Of a stretch of DNA of 30,749 bases, positions 1 to 7,681 are shown in pieces. A program made the translations under genes and the position numbers. The notes under the pieces were generated by a model. The model saw only the letters and a list, made by a program, of their open reading frames with translations, did not search any database and was not told where the DNA came from. Positions within the stretch are counted from its first letter, which is position 1, and each line of letters begins with the position of its first letter. The stretch comes from RYN-133 sp036497285 (GTDB taxonomy: Bacteria > Actinomycetota > Actinomycetes > Mycobacteriales > Jatrophihabitantaceae), in NCBI GenBank assembly GCA_036497285.1, contig DASXJR010000071.1, positions 1 through 30,749 on the forward strand, in the 5' to 3' direction.

Positions 1-74
1 CAGTAACATTGGCAGAGTACGAGTAACAGATATGCCTGTCAGATTGGCACTCGGCTACACGTTGCGGAGCACAC

Positions 75-851
75 ATGAACATCGTGGTCCTGATGAAGCA
101 GGTACCCGACACCGAGGGTGACCGGAAGCTCGCGAGCGACAACACCGTCGACCGCGCCGCCGTAGACCCCGTCATCAACTACATCGACGAATTCGCGATC
201 GAAGAGGGGCTGCGCCTCAAGGAGGCCCACGACGGCGAGGTCACGATCCTCACCGTCGGTCCCGAGAAGGCGACCGAATCGATCCGCAAGGCGCTGTCCA
301 TGGGCGCCGACAAGGCGGTGCACGTCTCGGACGACGCGATCCACGGCTCGGACGCCATCGCCACCGCGAAGGTGCTCGCCAAGGCCCTCGAGGGCATGGA
401 GTGGGACGTCGCGATCGCAGGCTCCGAGGCCACCGACGCCCGCGGCTCGGTCGTGCCCGCGATGCTCGCCGAAGTGCTCGGACGCCCGCAGCTGACCCAG
501 GCGCGCAAGGTCACCGTCGACGGTTCGTCGGTCACGATCGAGCGGGTCACCGACACCGGTTACGAGTCCGTGGTCGGCGAGACGCCCGCCGTGATCAGCG
601 TCGTCGAGAAGATCAACGACCCGCGCTACCCGTCCTTCAAGGGCATCATGGCGGCCAAGAGCAAGCCGATCGAGGTCAAGTCGTTGGCCGACATCGGCCT
701 CGACGCCGGCGAGGTCGGCCTGGCGAACGCCTGGTCGTCGGTCGAGTCGTTCGAGAACGCGCCGCCGCGCGCGGCAGGTGAGTCCGTGAAGGACGAGGGC
801 AACGGCGGCGTCGCGATCGCCGACTACCTCGCCTCGAAGAAGCTCATCTGA
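75..851 (+). CDS. etfB: Electron transfer flavoprotein subunit beta
   Basis: This is the 258-residue beta (small) subunit of the heterodimeric electron transfer flavoprotein. It carries electrons from acyl-CoA and related flavin dehydrogenases to the membrane ETF-quinone oxidoreductase. The N-terminal MNIVVLMKQVPDTE and the DEFAIEEGLRLKEAH stretch near residue 40 are typical of EtfB, whose fold holds AMP at the subunit interface. Length is normal for the family. The ATG is chosen because GGAG at 66-69 sits 5 nt upstream. EtfA follows after 29 bp on the same strand, as expected for a two-gene operon. The 74 bp before the start include TTGGCA twice (9-14 and 44-49) but no convincing complete promoter. 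The corresponding M. tuberculosis gene is fixA (Rv3029c). The identification is secure; the specific dehydrogenase partners cannot be read from the sequence. Confidence 0.96.
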   Translation: MNIVVLMKQVPDTEGDRKLASDNTVDRAAVDPVINYIDEFAIEEGLRLKEAHDGEVTILTVGPEKATESIRKALSMGADKAVHVSDDAIHGSDAIATAKVLAKALEGMEWDVAIAGSEATDARGSVVPAMLAEVLGRPQLTQARKVTVDGSSVTIERVTDTGYESVVGETPAVISVVEKINDPRYPSFKGIMAAKSKPIEVKSLADIGLDAGEVGLANAWSSVESFENAPPRAAGESVKDEGNGGVAIADYLASKKLI

Positions 852-880
852 CCCGCCGACGAGATAGAGGAGACACGGAC

Positions 881-1837
881 ATGGCAGAAGTACTGGTTCT
901 CGTCGATTCCGCCGACGGCACCGTGAAGAAGTCGACCTTCGAACTGCTCACCGCGGCCAAGGCGCTGGGTGAGCCGAGTGCGGTCGTCGCGGGCGCACCG
1001 GGCGAAGCGGCGAAGGTCAAGGACCAACTCGGCGAATACGGCGCCGCGAAGGTCTACGTCGCCGAGAGCGACGACGTCGCGGGCTACTCCGTCGCCCCGA
1101 AAGCCGCCGCGCTCGCCGCGGTCGCCAAGCAGGGCTCGCCGGCCGCGATCCTGCTGAGCTCGAGCCCGGAGAACAAGGAGATCGCCGCCCGGCTGGCGGT
1201 CAAGCTCGAATCCGGCCTGATCTACGACGCGGTCGGCCTCGAGGGTGACACCGCCACCCAGCAGATCTTCGGTGCCTCGATCAGCGTGCAGTCGAAGGTC
1301 GGCAAGGGCACTCCGGTCATCACCGTCCGGCCCAACTCGTTCGCCCCGGAGAAGTCGTCGGGCGCGGCCGAGGAGGTCAGCGTCGACGTCGAGCTGTCCG
1401 ACTCGGACAAGTCGGCGAAGATCACCGACACCGTCGTCGAGGAGAAGGGCTCGCGCCCGCAGCTCGCCGACGCGTCGGTCGTCGTCTCCGGTGGCCGGGG
1501 CATCGGCAAGGCCGAGAACTTCGAGATCATCGAGAAGCTGGCCGACTCGCTCGGCGCCGCCGTCGGCGCGTCCCGTGCCGTGGTCGACGCGGGCTGGGTC
1601 GACCACCAGATGCAGGTCGGCCAGACCGGTGTGACCGTGTCGCCGCAGCTCTACATCGCGGTCGGCATCTCGGGCGCGATCCAGCACCGCGCCGGCATGC
1701 AGACGTCCAAGACGATCGTCGCGATCAACAAGGACCCCGAGGCGCCGATCTTCGAGCTCGCTGACTTCGGCGTCGTGGGTGACCTGTTCCAGGTCGCCCC
1801 GCAGCTGACCGAGGAGATCGGCAAGCGCAAGGGGTAG
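881..1837 (+). CDS. etfA: Electron transfer flavoprotein subunit alpha
   Basis: This 318-residue protein is the alpha subunit of ETF and carries the redox-active FAD. The C-terminal FAD domain is clear: a VVVSGGRGIG segment near residue 205, then VGQTGVTVSPQLYIAVGISG, the IQHRAGM stretch, and a final ADFGVVGDLFQ block, all diagnostic of EtfA. The N-terminal half is the weakly conserved adenine-nucleotide-like domain. The start is supported by GAGGAG at 867-872, 8 nt before the ATG. It is co-transcribed with etfB. Just downstream (1861-1930) lies an unusual nested inverted repeat that may end the transcript. The corresponding M. tuberculosis gene is fixB (Rv3028c). Confidence 0.96.
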   Translation: MAEVLVLVDSADGTVKKSTFELLTAAKALGEPSAVVAGAPGEAAKVKDQLGEYGAAKVYVAESDDVAGYSVAPKAAALAAVAKQGSPAAILLSSSPENKEIAARLAVKLESGLIYDAVGLEGDTATQQIFGASISVQSKVGKGTPVITVRPNSFAPEKSSGAAEEVSVDVELSDSDKSAKITDTVVEEKGSRPQLADASVVVSGGRGIGKAENFEIIEKLADSLGAAVGASRAVVDAGWVDHQMQVGQTGVTVSPQLYIAVGISGAIQHRAGMQTSKTIVAINKDPEAPIFELADFGVVGDLFQVAPQLTEEIGKRKG

Positions 1838-1860
1838 CCCTCCTCACCTGCCACCCTGCG

Positions 1861-1930
1861 ATGAGTGGCGCGTTTCCCCGTTGAGTGGCGCGATATATCG
1901 CGCCACTCAGGGCGCTTGAGCGCCACTCAT
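1861..1930. repeat. Nested inverted repeat after etfA
   Basis: Four copies of the unit GAGTGGCGC are arranged two forward and two reversed. The outer 11-bp arms lie at 1861-1871 (ATGAGTGGCGC) and 1920-1930 (GCGCCACTCAT) and are perfect complements. Inside them, 1882-1909 is a perfect 28-bp palindrome centred on ATAT. Transcribed RNA could fold into a long two-part stem. No T-run follows, so this is not a classical intrinsic terminator. It may be a REP-like intergenic element, a T-less actinobacterial terminator, or a protein-binding site. Confidence 0.85.
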
Positions 1931-1977
1931 TCCAGGCGCGCGGCCCGCGACCGCGGCCGGACGGGGTACTAACCCCC

Positions 1978-2014
1978 TTGCATTCAAGTGGGCTTGAACT
2001 TGGATGATGTACGG
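1978..2014 (+). promoter_or_regulatory. SoxR/MerR-like promoter of the MFS exporter
   Basis: A -35-like TTGCAT (1978-1983) and a -10-like GATGAT (2003-2008) are separated by 19 bp, the long spacer typical of MerR-family activated promoters. The spacer begins directly with TCAAGTGGGCTTGA, part of the dyad TTCAAG-N4-CTTGAA (1983-1998). The half-site TCAAG-N4-CTTGA and its placement against the -35 match the arrangement I recall for SoxR operators (TCAAGTTAACTTGA). A GTG lies 6 nt after the -10, predicting a leaderless message. No SoxR or MerR gene is present in the window, so the regulator is inferred. Confidence 0.55.
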
Positions 2015-3424
2015 GTGACCGCGACCGCCACTTCGAAGCTCGACGAGCAGAGCGCTCCGTCGATCTTCTCCGGGGCGCTGCGGACAACCACGGTCGGCCT
2101 GATCATCCTGATCTCGATGATCGCGTTCGAGGCGATGGCGGTGACCCCGGCGCTGCCGTCCGCGGCGCGCGACCTGCACGGGCTGAGCGCGTTCGGATGG
2201 GCATTCACGGCGTTCCTGATCGCGAACATCGTCGGCATGGTGGCGGCCGGTCAGCTCAGCGACATCCGCGGGCCGCGTCCGGGGCTGCTTGCCGGCATGG
2301 TCCTGTTCATCGCGGGCCTGGTGATCGCCGGCACCTCGACGACGATGGCGCAACTGATCGCCTCCCGCGCGGTGCAGGGCATCGGTGGCGGGTTGCTGAT
2401 CACCTCCACGTACGTACTCATCGGGGTGAGCTATCCCGAGGAGGTTCGCCCCAAGGTCTTCGTCGCGACCTCCGGCGCGTGGCTGCTGCCGTCGCTGCTC
2501 GGACCGCTGGTGTCCGGGCTGATCACCCAGCACATCAACTGGCGCTGGGTTTTCCTCGGGCTGCTGCCCTTCGTGATCATCGGCGCCGCGCTGATGGTGC
2601 CCGTGCTGGGCCGGCTCGACAGCCACGACACCAGCAAGGAAGGTCTGTCCGACCCGCGGCGGCTGTTGCTCGCGCTCGTTGTGGCAGCCGGCATCGCGGT
2701 CTTCGAGGGCGCGGGCCAGCACCCGTCCACGGCCACCGTCGCTCTCGCCGTTGCCGGGGTCGCCGCGGCGGTGTGGGGGGTCCGCGGGCTCGTCCCGCCC
2801 GGGACGTTTCGCGCGTGCCCCGGGGTCTCGGCTCCGATCGCCTTGCGCGCGCTGATCGCCGGTGCGTTCTTCGGCACCGAATCGGTCATCCCGCTGATGC
2901 TCAGCCAGCAGCACGGCCTCGACCCGACCGCGGCCGGGCTACCGCTCGCGGTGTCGGGTCTGGCCTGGGGGGCCGGGTCGTGGTGGCAGAGCCGCGAGAT
3001 CCCGGGCGAGACCCCGAAAGCCGAGGAAACCCGCCGCGTGTGGCTGCTGCGAGCCGGGTTCGCGAGCCTGTCCGTGGCGATCGTCGCCATCGCCGTCACG
3101 TCGATTCCGGCCAGCCCGGCGTGGCTGGCCTACCCCGGTTGGGCGTTCGCGGGACTGGGCGCCGGCCTCGCCCTGACCACGTCGAGCGTGCTGCTGTTGC
3201 GGCACACCAACGACGCCGACCGGGGACGTGACTCGGCCGCGCTGCAGCTGGGCGACACCACGTTCTCGTCATTCACCGCGGGATCCGCGGGCGTGCTCGT
3301 CGCGGCCGCCGCAGTCGGGTCGATCGGCTACACGAAGGCCTTCCTGACCCTCGACGCGTTGATGCTGGTGATCGCGTTCGCCGGCATCGCGGTGTCGGGC
3401 CGCGCGCGTACCTTGCCAGCGTGA
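2015..3424 (+). CDS. MFS drug exporter, DHA2-like (14 TM)
   Basis: This is a major facilitator superfamily transporter, probably a proton-driven drug or metabolite exporter in the cytoplasmic membrane. About 14 hydrophobic segments can be counted, as in the DHA2 (14-TM) group. Motif A is visible as GQLSDIRGPRPG in the loop after TM2, a motif B-like ASRAVQGIGGG lies in TM4, and WRWVFLGLLP precedes TM6. Two GTG starts are possible. GTG 1988 adds nine residues but lies inside the operator dyad. GTG 2015 is preferred because it is 6 nt after the predicted -10, giving 469 residues. Neither has a Shine-Dalgarno. The stop overlaps the next gene by 4 nt (GTGA), so the two are translationally coupled. 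The substrate cannot be inferred. Confidence 0.88.
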   Translation: MTATATSKLDEQSAPSIFSGALRTTTVGLIILISMIAFEAMAVTPALPSAARDLHGLSAFGWAFTAFLIANIVGMVAAGQLSDIRGPRPGLLAGMVLFIAGLVIAGTSTTMAQLIASRAVQGIGGGLLITSTYVLIGVSYPEEVRPKVFVATSGAWLLPSLLGPLVSGLITQHINWRWVFLGLLPFVIIGAALMVPVLGRLDSHDTSKEGLSDPRRLLLALVVAAGIAVFEGAGQHPSTATVALAVAGVAAAVWGVRGLVPPGTFRACPGVSAPIALRALIAGAFFGTESVIPLMLSQQHGLDPTAAGLPLAVSGLAWGAGSWWQSREIPGETPKAEETRRVWLLRAGFASLSVAIVAIAVTSIPASPAWLAYPGWAFAGLGAGLALTTSSVLLLRHTNDADRGRDSAALQLGDTTFSSFTAGSAGVLVAAAAVGSIGYTKAFLTLDALMLVIAFAGIAVSGRARTLPA

Positions 3425-4281
3425 GCAACCTCGGGATCATCTTCCGTCCGCAACATCCGCCCGAGCAGTTGCGTGCCGTCGCCGAGGCGGCCGACGCCGC
3501 CGGGGTGGACGAGCTGTGGCTGTGGGAGGACTGCTTCGACGAAGGCGGGATCACCAGCGCCGCGGCCGCTCTGGCGTGGACGCAGCGGCTGCACGTCGGG
3601 ATCGGTGTGTTGCCGGTACCGCTGCGCAACGTCGCGCTCGCGGCGATGGAGATCGCCACGCTGGCGCGGATGTTCCCCGGGCGGTGCCACGTCGGTGTCG
3701 GCCACGGCGTGCTCGACTGGATGGGTCAGGTGGGCGCTCGCGCCGCGTCACCGATGACGTTGCTGCGCGAATACGTCACGGCCCTGCAGGACCTGCTCGC
3801 CGGTGAGACCGTCACCTGCGCCGGCGAGTACATCTCGCTACGTGACGTCAGGCTTTCGTGGCCCCCGGAGCCGAAGCCGTCGCTGCACGTCGGCGCCGTC
3901 CGTCCCAGAACCCTCGCGCTGGCCGGTGAATTGGCGGACGGGGTGGTGCTCACCGGCGGCAACCCGATCAGTGATCTGGTCGACGCGCGTGCGGGGTTCG
4001 ACACGGCGTGGGGACAGCGTTCCGGACGAGGGCGGGTGACCGCCTACCTGATGTGCACCCCCGACCCGGACGGCGAGCAGCGCTACCGCGCCGAGATGCA
4101 GCACTGGAACCTCGACCCGGACGACGACGCCGGGGCATACGGTGACGCCGCCGCGATCGCGGCCACGGTGCGCCGGTGGGCCGACGCCGGCGCCGACACC
4201 GTGGTGCTGCAGCCGACCGCCGACGACGACCCCGTCGCCTTCGCCCGCTTCGTCGGTGAACGGGTTCGCCCGCTGACCTAG
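3421..4281 (+). CDS. LLM-class (luciferase-like) oxidoreductase, probably F420-dependent
   Basis: This 286-residue protein belongs to the luciferase-like monooxygenase superfamily, a TIM-barrel fold using FMN or F420. Family features are the N-terminal LGIIFRP strand, DELWLWEDC near residue 40, the VGIGVLPVPLRN stretch, MFPGRCHVGVGHGV, and the C-terminal TDTVVLQP-type strand (here ADTVVLQP). These resemble the F420-dependent branch related to methylenetetrahydromethanopterin reductase, common in actinobacteria. The cofactor and substrate are inference only. The GTG start overlaps the exporter stop by 4 nt. This pairing, under a SoxR-like promoter, suggests joint work in handling a redox-active or toxic small molecule. 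The gene ends 25 bp before the cysteine desulfurase. Confidence 0.85.
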   Translation: MSNLGIIFRPQHPPEQLRAVAEAADAAGVDELWLWEDCFDEGGITSAAAALAWTQRLHVGIGVLPVPLRNVALAAMEIATLARMFPGRCHVGVGHGVLDWMGQVGARAASPMTLLREYVTALQDLLAGETVTCAGEYISLRDVRLSWPPEPKPSLHVGAVRPRTLALAGELADGVVLTGGNPISDLVDARAGFDTAWGQRSGRGRVTAYLMCTPDPDGEQRYRAEMQHWNLDPDDDAGAYGDAAAIAATVRRWADAGADTVVLQPTADDDPVAFARFVGERVRPLT

Positions 4282-4292
4282 CAGGCCCGCCG

Positions 4293-4306
4293 TAAGCTGG
4301 CAGGCG
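4293..4306 (+). promoter_or_regulatory. Possible -10 element of the cysteine desulfurase gene
   Basis: TAAGCT at 4293-4298 ends 8 nt before the ATG at 4307, which would give a message with little or no leader. No good -35 is visible at the expected distance, and no Shine-Dalgarno precedes the ATG. Support comes mainly from the same layout at other genes in this window. Confidence 0.3.
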
Positions 4307-5482
4307 ATGCCTTATCTCGATCACGCAGCAACGACGCCCATGCTGCCCGAAGCGGTCACGGCCGTGGCGGCCGCGCTGGGCGAGCTCGGCAATCCCTCGT
4401 CGCTGCACGATGCGGGTCGCCGGGCGCGTCGCCGGATCGAGGAATCTCGCGAGCAGCTCGCGGCCGCGGTCGGTGCGCGTCCGTCCGAGGTCATCTTCAC
4501 CGCGGGCGGCACCGAGGCCGACAACCTCGCGGTCAAGGGTCTGTACTGGGCGCGGCGACGTGGCGACGCCCGCAGCACCCGCGTGATCGTCAGCGCTGTC
4601 GAACACCACGCAGTGCTCGACAGCGCCGAGTGGCTCGCCGCCGAGCAGGGCGCGGAACTCGTCGTGCTTCCGGTCGACCGCTACGGGCTCGTCGACCCCG
4701 ACACGCTGCGCGAGGTGCTGGCCGTCGCGCCCGAAACGGCCGCGGTCGTGAGCGTCATGTGGGCCAACAACGAGGTCGGCACGGTGCAGCCGGTCGCCGA
4801 ACTGGCCGCGATCGCACACGAATACGGTGTGCCGTTCCACACCGACGCGGTGCAGGCCGTGGCGACCCTCCCGGTCGACTTCGCAGGCTCGGACGCGGAC
4901 GCGCTCAGCCTGACCGGGCACAAGCTCGGTGGTCCGGTCGGCACCGGCGCGTTGTTGGTGCGCCGCAACGTCGAATGCACGCCGACGCTGCACGGCGGGG
5001 GCCAGGAGCGCGACGTGCGCTCGGGCACGCTCGACGTCGCCGGCACGATCGGACTGGCCACAGCCACGTCGATCGCGGTCGAGCGCCGTGAGGCGACCGC
5101 CGTAAGGCTCGCCGCCCTGCGCGCCAACCTCATCTCCGGTGTCCGCGCCGCCGTGCAGGACGTAGTGGTGAACGGGCATCCGGACCGCCACCTGCCCGGA
5201 ATCGCGCACCTCAGCTTCCCCGGTTGCGAGGGCGACTCGCTGCTGATGCTGCTCGATGCGCGCGGCGTCGAATGCTCGACGGGATCGGCCTGCGCCGCCG
5301 GCGTGGCCCGCCCGTCGCACGTCCTCACCGCGATGGGAGCCGGCGACGCGGCCGCCCGGGGCTCGCTGCGTTTCTCGCTGGGCCACACGTCCACCGCCGA
5401 CGACGTGCAGGCGGTCGTCGAGGCAGTCGGTCCTGTGGTCGAACGCGCCCGCCGCGCCGGACTCACCTCGGTTGCGGGATGA
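4307..5482 (+). CDS. iscS: Cysteine desulfurase (IscS/NifS type)
   Basis: This 391-residue PLP enzyme removes sulfur from L-cysteine to form alanine and an enzyme persulfide. The fold-type I signatures are complete: HAATTP at the N-terminus, HH at SAVEHHAVLD, the PLP lysine Lys206 in LTGHKLGG, and the catalytic Cys329 in STGSACAAG. These positions nearly match E. coli IscS (Lys206 and Cys328, from memory). The next gene is mnmA, 10 bp downstream, and no IscU scaffold gene is nearby. The likely main job is therefore sulfur supply for tRNA 2-thiouridine, with a wider role in Fe-S assembly possible. The corresponding M. tuberculosis gene is iscS (Rv3025c). The function is secure; the iscS symbol is by synteny. 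Confidence 0.95.
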   Translation: MPYLDHAATTPMLPEAVTAVAAALGELGNPSSLHDAGRRARRRIEESREQLAAAVGARPSEVIFTAGGTEADNLAVKGLYWARRRGDARSTRVIVSAVEHHAVLDSAEWLAAEQGAELVVLPVDRYGLVDPDTLREVLAVAPETAAVVSVMWANNEVGTVQPVAELAAIAHEYGVPFHTDAVQAVATLPVDFAGSDADALSLTGHKLGGPVGTGALLVRRNVECTPTLHGGGQERDVRSGTLDVAGTIGLATATSIAVERREATAVRLAALRANLISGVRAAVQDVVVNGHPDRHLPGIAHLSFPGCEGDSLLMLLDARGVECSTGSACAAGVARPSHVLTAMGAGDAAARGSLRFSLGHTSTADDVQAVVEAVGPVVERARRAGLTSVAG

Positions 5483-5492
5483 GGGTTGCTGG

Positions 5493-6581
5493 ATGAGAGT
5501 TCTAGCCGCCATGTCCGGTGGCGTCGATTCGGCTGTGGCTGCCGCACGGGCTGTCGACGCCGGGCACGACGTCACCGGAGTGCACCTCGCGCTCGCCCAG
5601 CAGCCTGCGACACTGCGACACGGCGCGCGCGGGTGTTGCACAGTCGAGGACGCCAACGACGCGCGCCGCGCCGCCGACGTGCTGGGCATCCCGTTCTACA
5701 TCTGGGATCTGGCCGACCGGTTCCGCGCGGACGTGATCGAGGACTTCGTCGACGAGTACGCGGCCGGACGCACCCCGAACCCTTGTCTGCGCTGCAACGA
5801 GAAGATCAAGTTCACCGCGGTGCTCGACCGGGCGATCGCCCTCGGCTTCGACGCCGTGGTCACCGGGCACCACGCGCAGCTCTCGGACGGAGTGCTGCGC
5901 CGATCGGTCGACCCGGCCAAGGACCAGTCCTACGTGCTCGCGGTGCTGACGCCCGACCAGCTCGCGCACGCGATCTTCCCGCTCGGCGACACGACCAAGC
6001 ATGACGTGCGCGCCGAGGCGGCCCGGCGCGGTCTGGCGGTGGCCGACAAGCCGGACTCGCACGACATCTGCTTCATCGCCGACGGTGACACCCGCGGTTT
6101 CCTGTCCCGGCGACTGGGCGACAACGCCGGCGAGATCGTCGACGCCGAATCGGGCGAGGTGCTCGGCACCCACCAGGGTTCGTTCGGGTTCACCGTCGGG
6201 CAGCGGCGCGGGCTGCACCTCGACCGTGCGGCCGCCGACCGTGAGCCGCGCTACGTGCTGTCGATCCAGCCCGTGACGAACCGGGTGGTGGTCGCGCGCG
6301 GCGAACTGCTCGACGTGAACGAGGTCGTCGCGGCCCGGCCGGTGTGGACGAGCGGAACGCCGGGCGCGTCGTTCGACTGCGCGGTGCAGTTGCGGGCTCA
6401 CGGCATGGTGAGCGCGGCGCGGGTCGAGGTCGACTCCGACTCGGTGCGCGCGCTGCTGACGAGCCCGCAGCGCGGTGTCGCCGCGGGCCAGGCGCTGGTC
6501 ATGTACGACGGCGACCGTGTGCTGGGCTCGGCCACGATCACGTCCACCGATCAGGCCGGCCGGACGTCCCTCGGCGCATGA
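5493..6581 (+). CDS. mnmA: tRNA-specific 2-thiouridylase MnmA
   Basis: MnmA (TrmU) puts sulfur on U34 of Lys, Glu and Gln tRNAs, using ATP and persulfide sulfur from a cysteine desulfurase. The ATP-binding PP-loop SGGVDSAVAA begins near residue 8. The nucleophilic Cys98 lies in NPCLRCNEKIKF, and the second catalytic Cys193 in DSHDICFI. Both match the family pattern. GHHAQL and the SFGFTVGQRRGL segment are also typical. The frame is open upstream into iscS, but ATG 5493 is chosen because it begins exactly at the conserved MRVLAAMSGG. It gives 362 residues, the usual length. The sulfur donor gene directly upstream ends 10 bp before, so the pair forms a functional operon. Confidence 0.96.
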   Translation: MRVLAAMSGGVDSAVAAARAVDAGHDVTGVHLALAQQPATLRHGARGCCTVEDANDARRAADVLGIPFYIWDLADRFRADVIEDFVDEYAAGRTPNPCLRCNEKIKFTAVLDRAIALGFDAVVTGHHAQLSDGVLRRSVDPAKDQSYVLAVLTPDQLAHAIFPLGDTTKHDVRAEAARRGLAVADKPDSHDICFIADGDTRGFLSRRLGDNAGEIVDAESGEVLGTHQGSFGFTVGQRRGLHLDRAAADREPRYVLSIQPVTNRVVVARGELLDVNEVVAARPVWTSGTPGASFDCAVQLRAHGMVSAARVEVDSDSVRALLTSPQRGVAAGQALVMYDGDRVLGSATITSTDQAGRTSLGA

Positions 6582-6642
6582 CAACCGGAGTAAACGCTGA
6601 CCGGCGCTGCGCGGGGCCACGCTTCGTCCCACAGGTGCGCTG

Positions 6643-7641
6643 GTGACCCACCGCTGGGAGCCGGGCGCGGTCACCGGTATCGGCTCGCTGCCCGGCGGGG
6701 ACGCCGTCGAGGCGGCACGCCTGGTGTTCGGCGAGCTGCCGGACCTGCCGCACATAGCCGAACTGCCGGCTCGCGGCGCCGGGGCCGACATGATCGGACG
6801 TGGCGGGGCGCTGCTCGTCGACCTGCCGGTCGAGATCGTCCCGTCCGGCTGGCGGCTCGCGTCCCACGACGGGCGGGACGTGCGGCACGCCCGGGATCTG
6901 CTCGCCTGGGACCTCGACGCGCTCGAAGCCGCCGCCGAGCGGTATGCCGGACCACTGAAGCTGCAGGCCGTCGGACCCTGGACGCTCGCGGCCGGGATGG
7001 AACTGCCGAGCGGGCACAAGGTGGTCAGCGACCACGGCGCGGTGCGGGATCTGGCCGAGTCGCTCACCGAGGGCCTGCGGGCGCATCTCGACGAGGTGCA
7101 GCGGCGCGTGCCTGAGGCCCGGCTGGTGCTGCAGCTGGACGAGCCGTCGCTGCCGGCCGTGCTCGCCGGACGCGTCGCGACGCCGTCCGGGTACGGGACG
7201 GTGCGCACCGTCGAGGCGCCGCTCGTCGAGGGGATGCTGCGCGACGTGCTCGCGGCGGCCGGCGACGGCGGACGGGTGGTGCACTGCTGTGCGCGCGAGG
7301 TTCCGATCACGCTGCTACGCGATGCGGGCGCCGACGCGATCTCGGTCGACGTCACGACGCTCACTACCTCGTCCTACGACGCGCTGGGTGAGGCCGTCGA
7401 CGCCGGCGTCTCGCTCTGGCTGGGCGTCCTGCCCGCGGTCGACGAGGCCGTCTCGCTCGACGGGGCGCGCGATGCGGTGCTGAAGCTGTGGTCGGCGCTG
7501 GGCTTCGCCCGGAGCGGTGCCGCCGCATCGGTCGTCCCGACACCCGCGTGCGGCTTGGCCGGAGCGACGCCGCGTTACGTGCGCAGGGTGCTGTCGCTGC
7601 TTCGGGACGTCGGCGCGTCCCTGCGCGACGACGCCGGCTGA
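6643..7641 (+). CDS. MetE-like core methionine synthase family protein (Rv3015c type)
   Basis: This 332-residue protein resembles only the C-terminal catalytic half of cobalamin-independent methionine synthase. Visible signatures are TGIGSLPGGD at residue 11, QLDEPSLP near 164, a zinc-site-like His214-Cys215-Cys216, and Cys303 in TPACGLAG, which corresponds to the last zinc Cys of MetE. The acidic zinc ligand region reads ADAISVD, with Asp where MetE has Glu. The folate-binding N-terminal half is absent, so if it is a methyltransferase the donor is probably not the usual polyglutamyl folate. The start is a GTG 61 bp after mnmA with no clear Shine-Dalgarno. Its place between mnmA and ligA is shared with Rv3015c of M. 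tuberculosis. The family is fairly sure; the reaction is unknown. Confidence 0.8.
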   Translation: MTHRWEPGAVTGIGSLPGGDAVEAARLVFGELPDLPHIAELPARGAGADMIGRGGALLVDLPVEIVPSGWRLASHDGRDVRHARDLLAWDLDALEAAAERYAGPLKLQAVGPWTLAAGMELPSGHKVVSDHGAVRDLAESLTEGLRAHLDEVQRRVPEARLVLQLDEPSLPAVLAGRVATPSGYGTVRTVEAPLVEGMLRDVLAAAGDGGRVVHCCAREVPITLLRDAGADAISVDVTTLTTSSYDALGEAVDAGVSLWLGVLPAVDEAVSLDGARDAVLKLWSALGFARSGAAASVVPTPACGLAGATPRYVRRVLSLLRDVGASLRDDAG

Positions 7642-7647
7642 ACCCGG

Positions 7648-7681
7648 CCGACATGTCATAGGACGCGGCTAGGTTTGAAGC
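7648..7681 (+). promoter_or_regulatory. Predicted ligA promoter (leaderless)
   Basis: CCGACA (7648-7653) and TAGGTT (7670-7675) are spaced by 16 bp. The -10 ends 6 nt before the GTG start of ligA, so transcription would begin at or next to the start codon. There is no Shine-Dalgarno before the GTG, which agrees with a leaderless message. Confidence 0.5.

Noticed and set aside
1..74. TTGGCA repeats (9-14 and 44-49) as the etfBA promoter
   Set aside because: Neither has a good -10 at 16-18 bp. The true promoter may lie outside the window.
1861..1930. CRISPR repeats
   Set aside because: Only four short units in inverted order, with no regular spacers and no cas genes nearby.
1907..2914. A 335-codon minus-strand frame overlapping the etfA-MFS gap and the MFS gene
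   Set aside because: Its product is Asp/Gln/Arg-rich with no domain. The MFS gene on the other strand has 14 TM segments and its own promoter.
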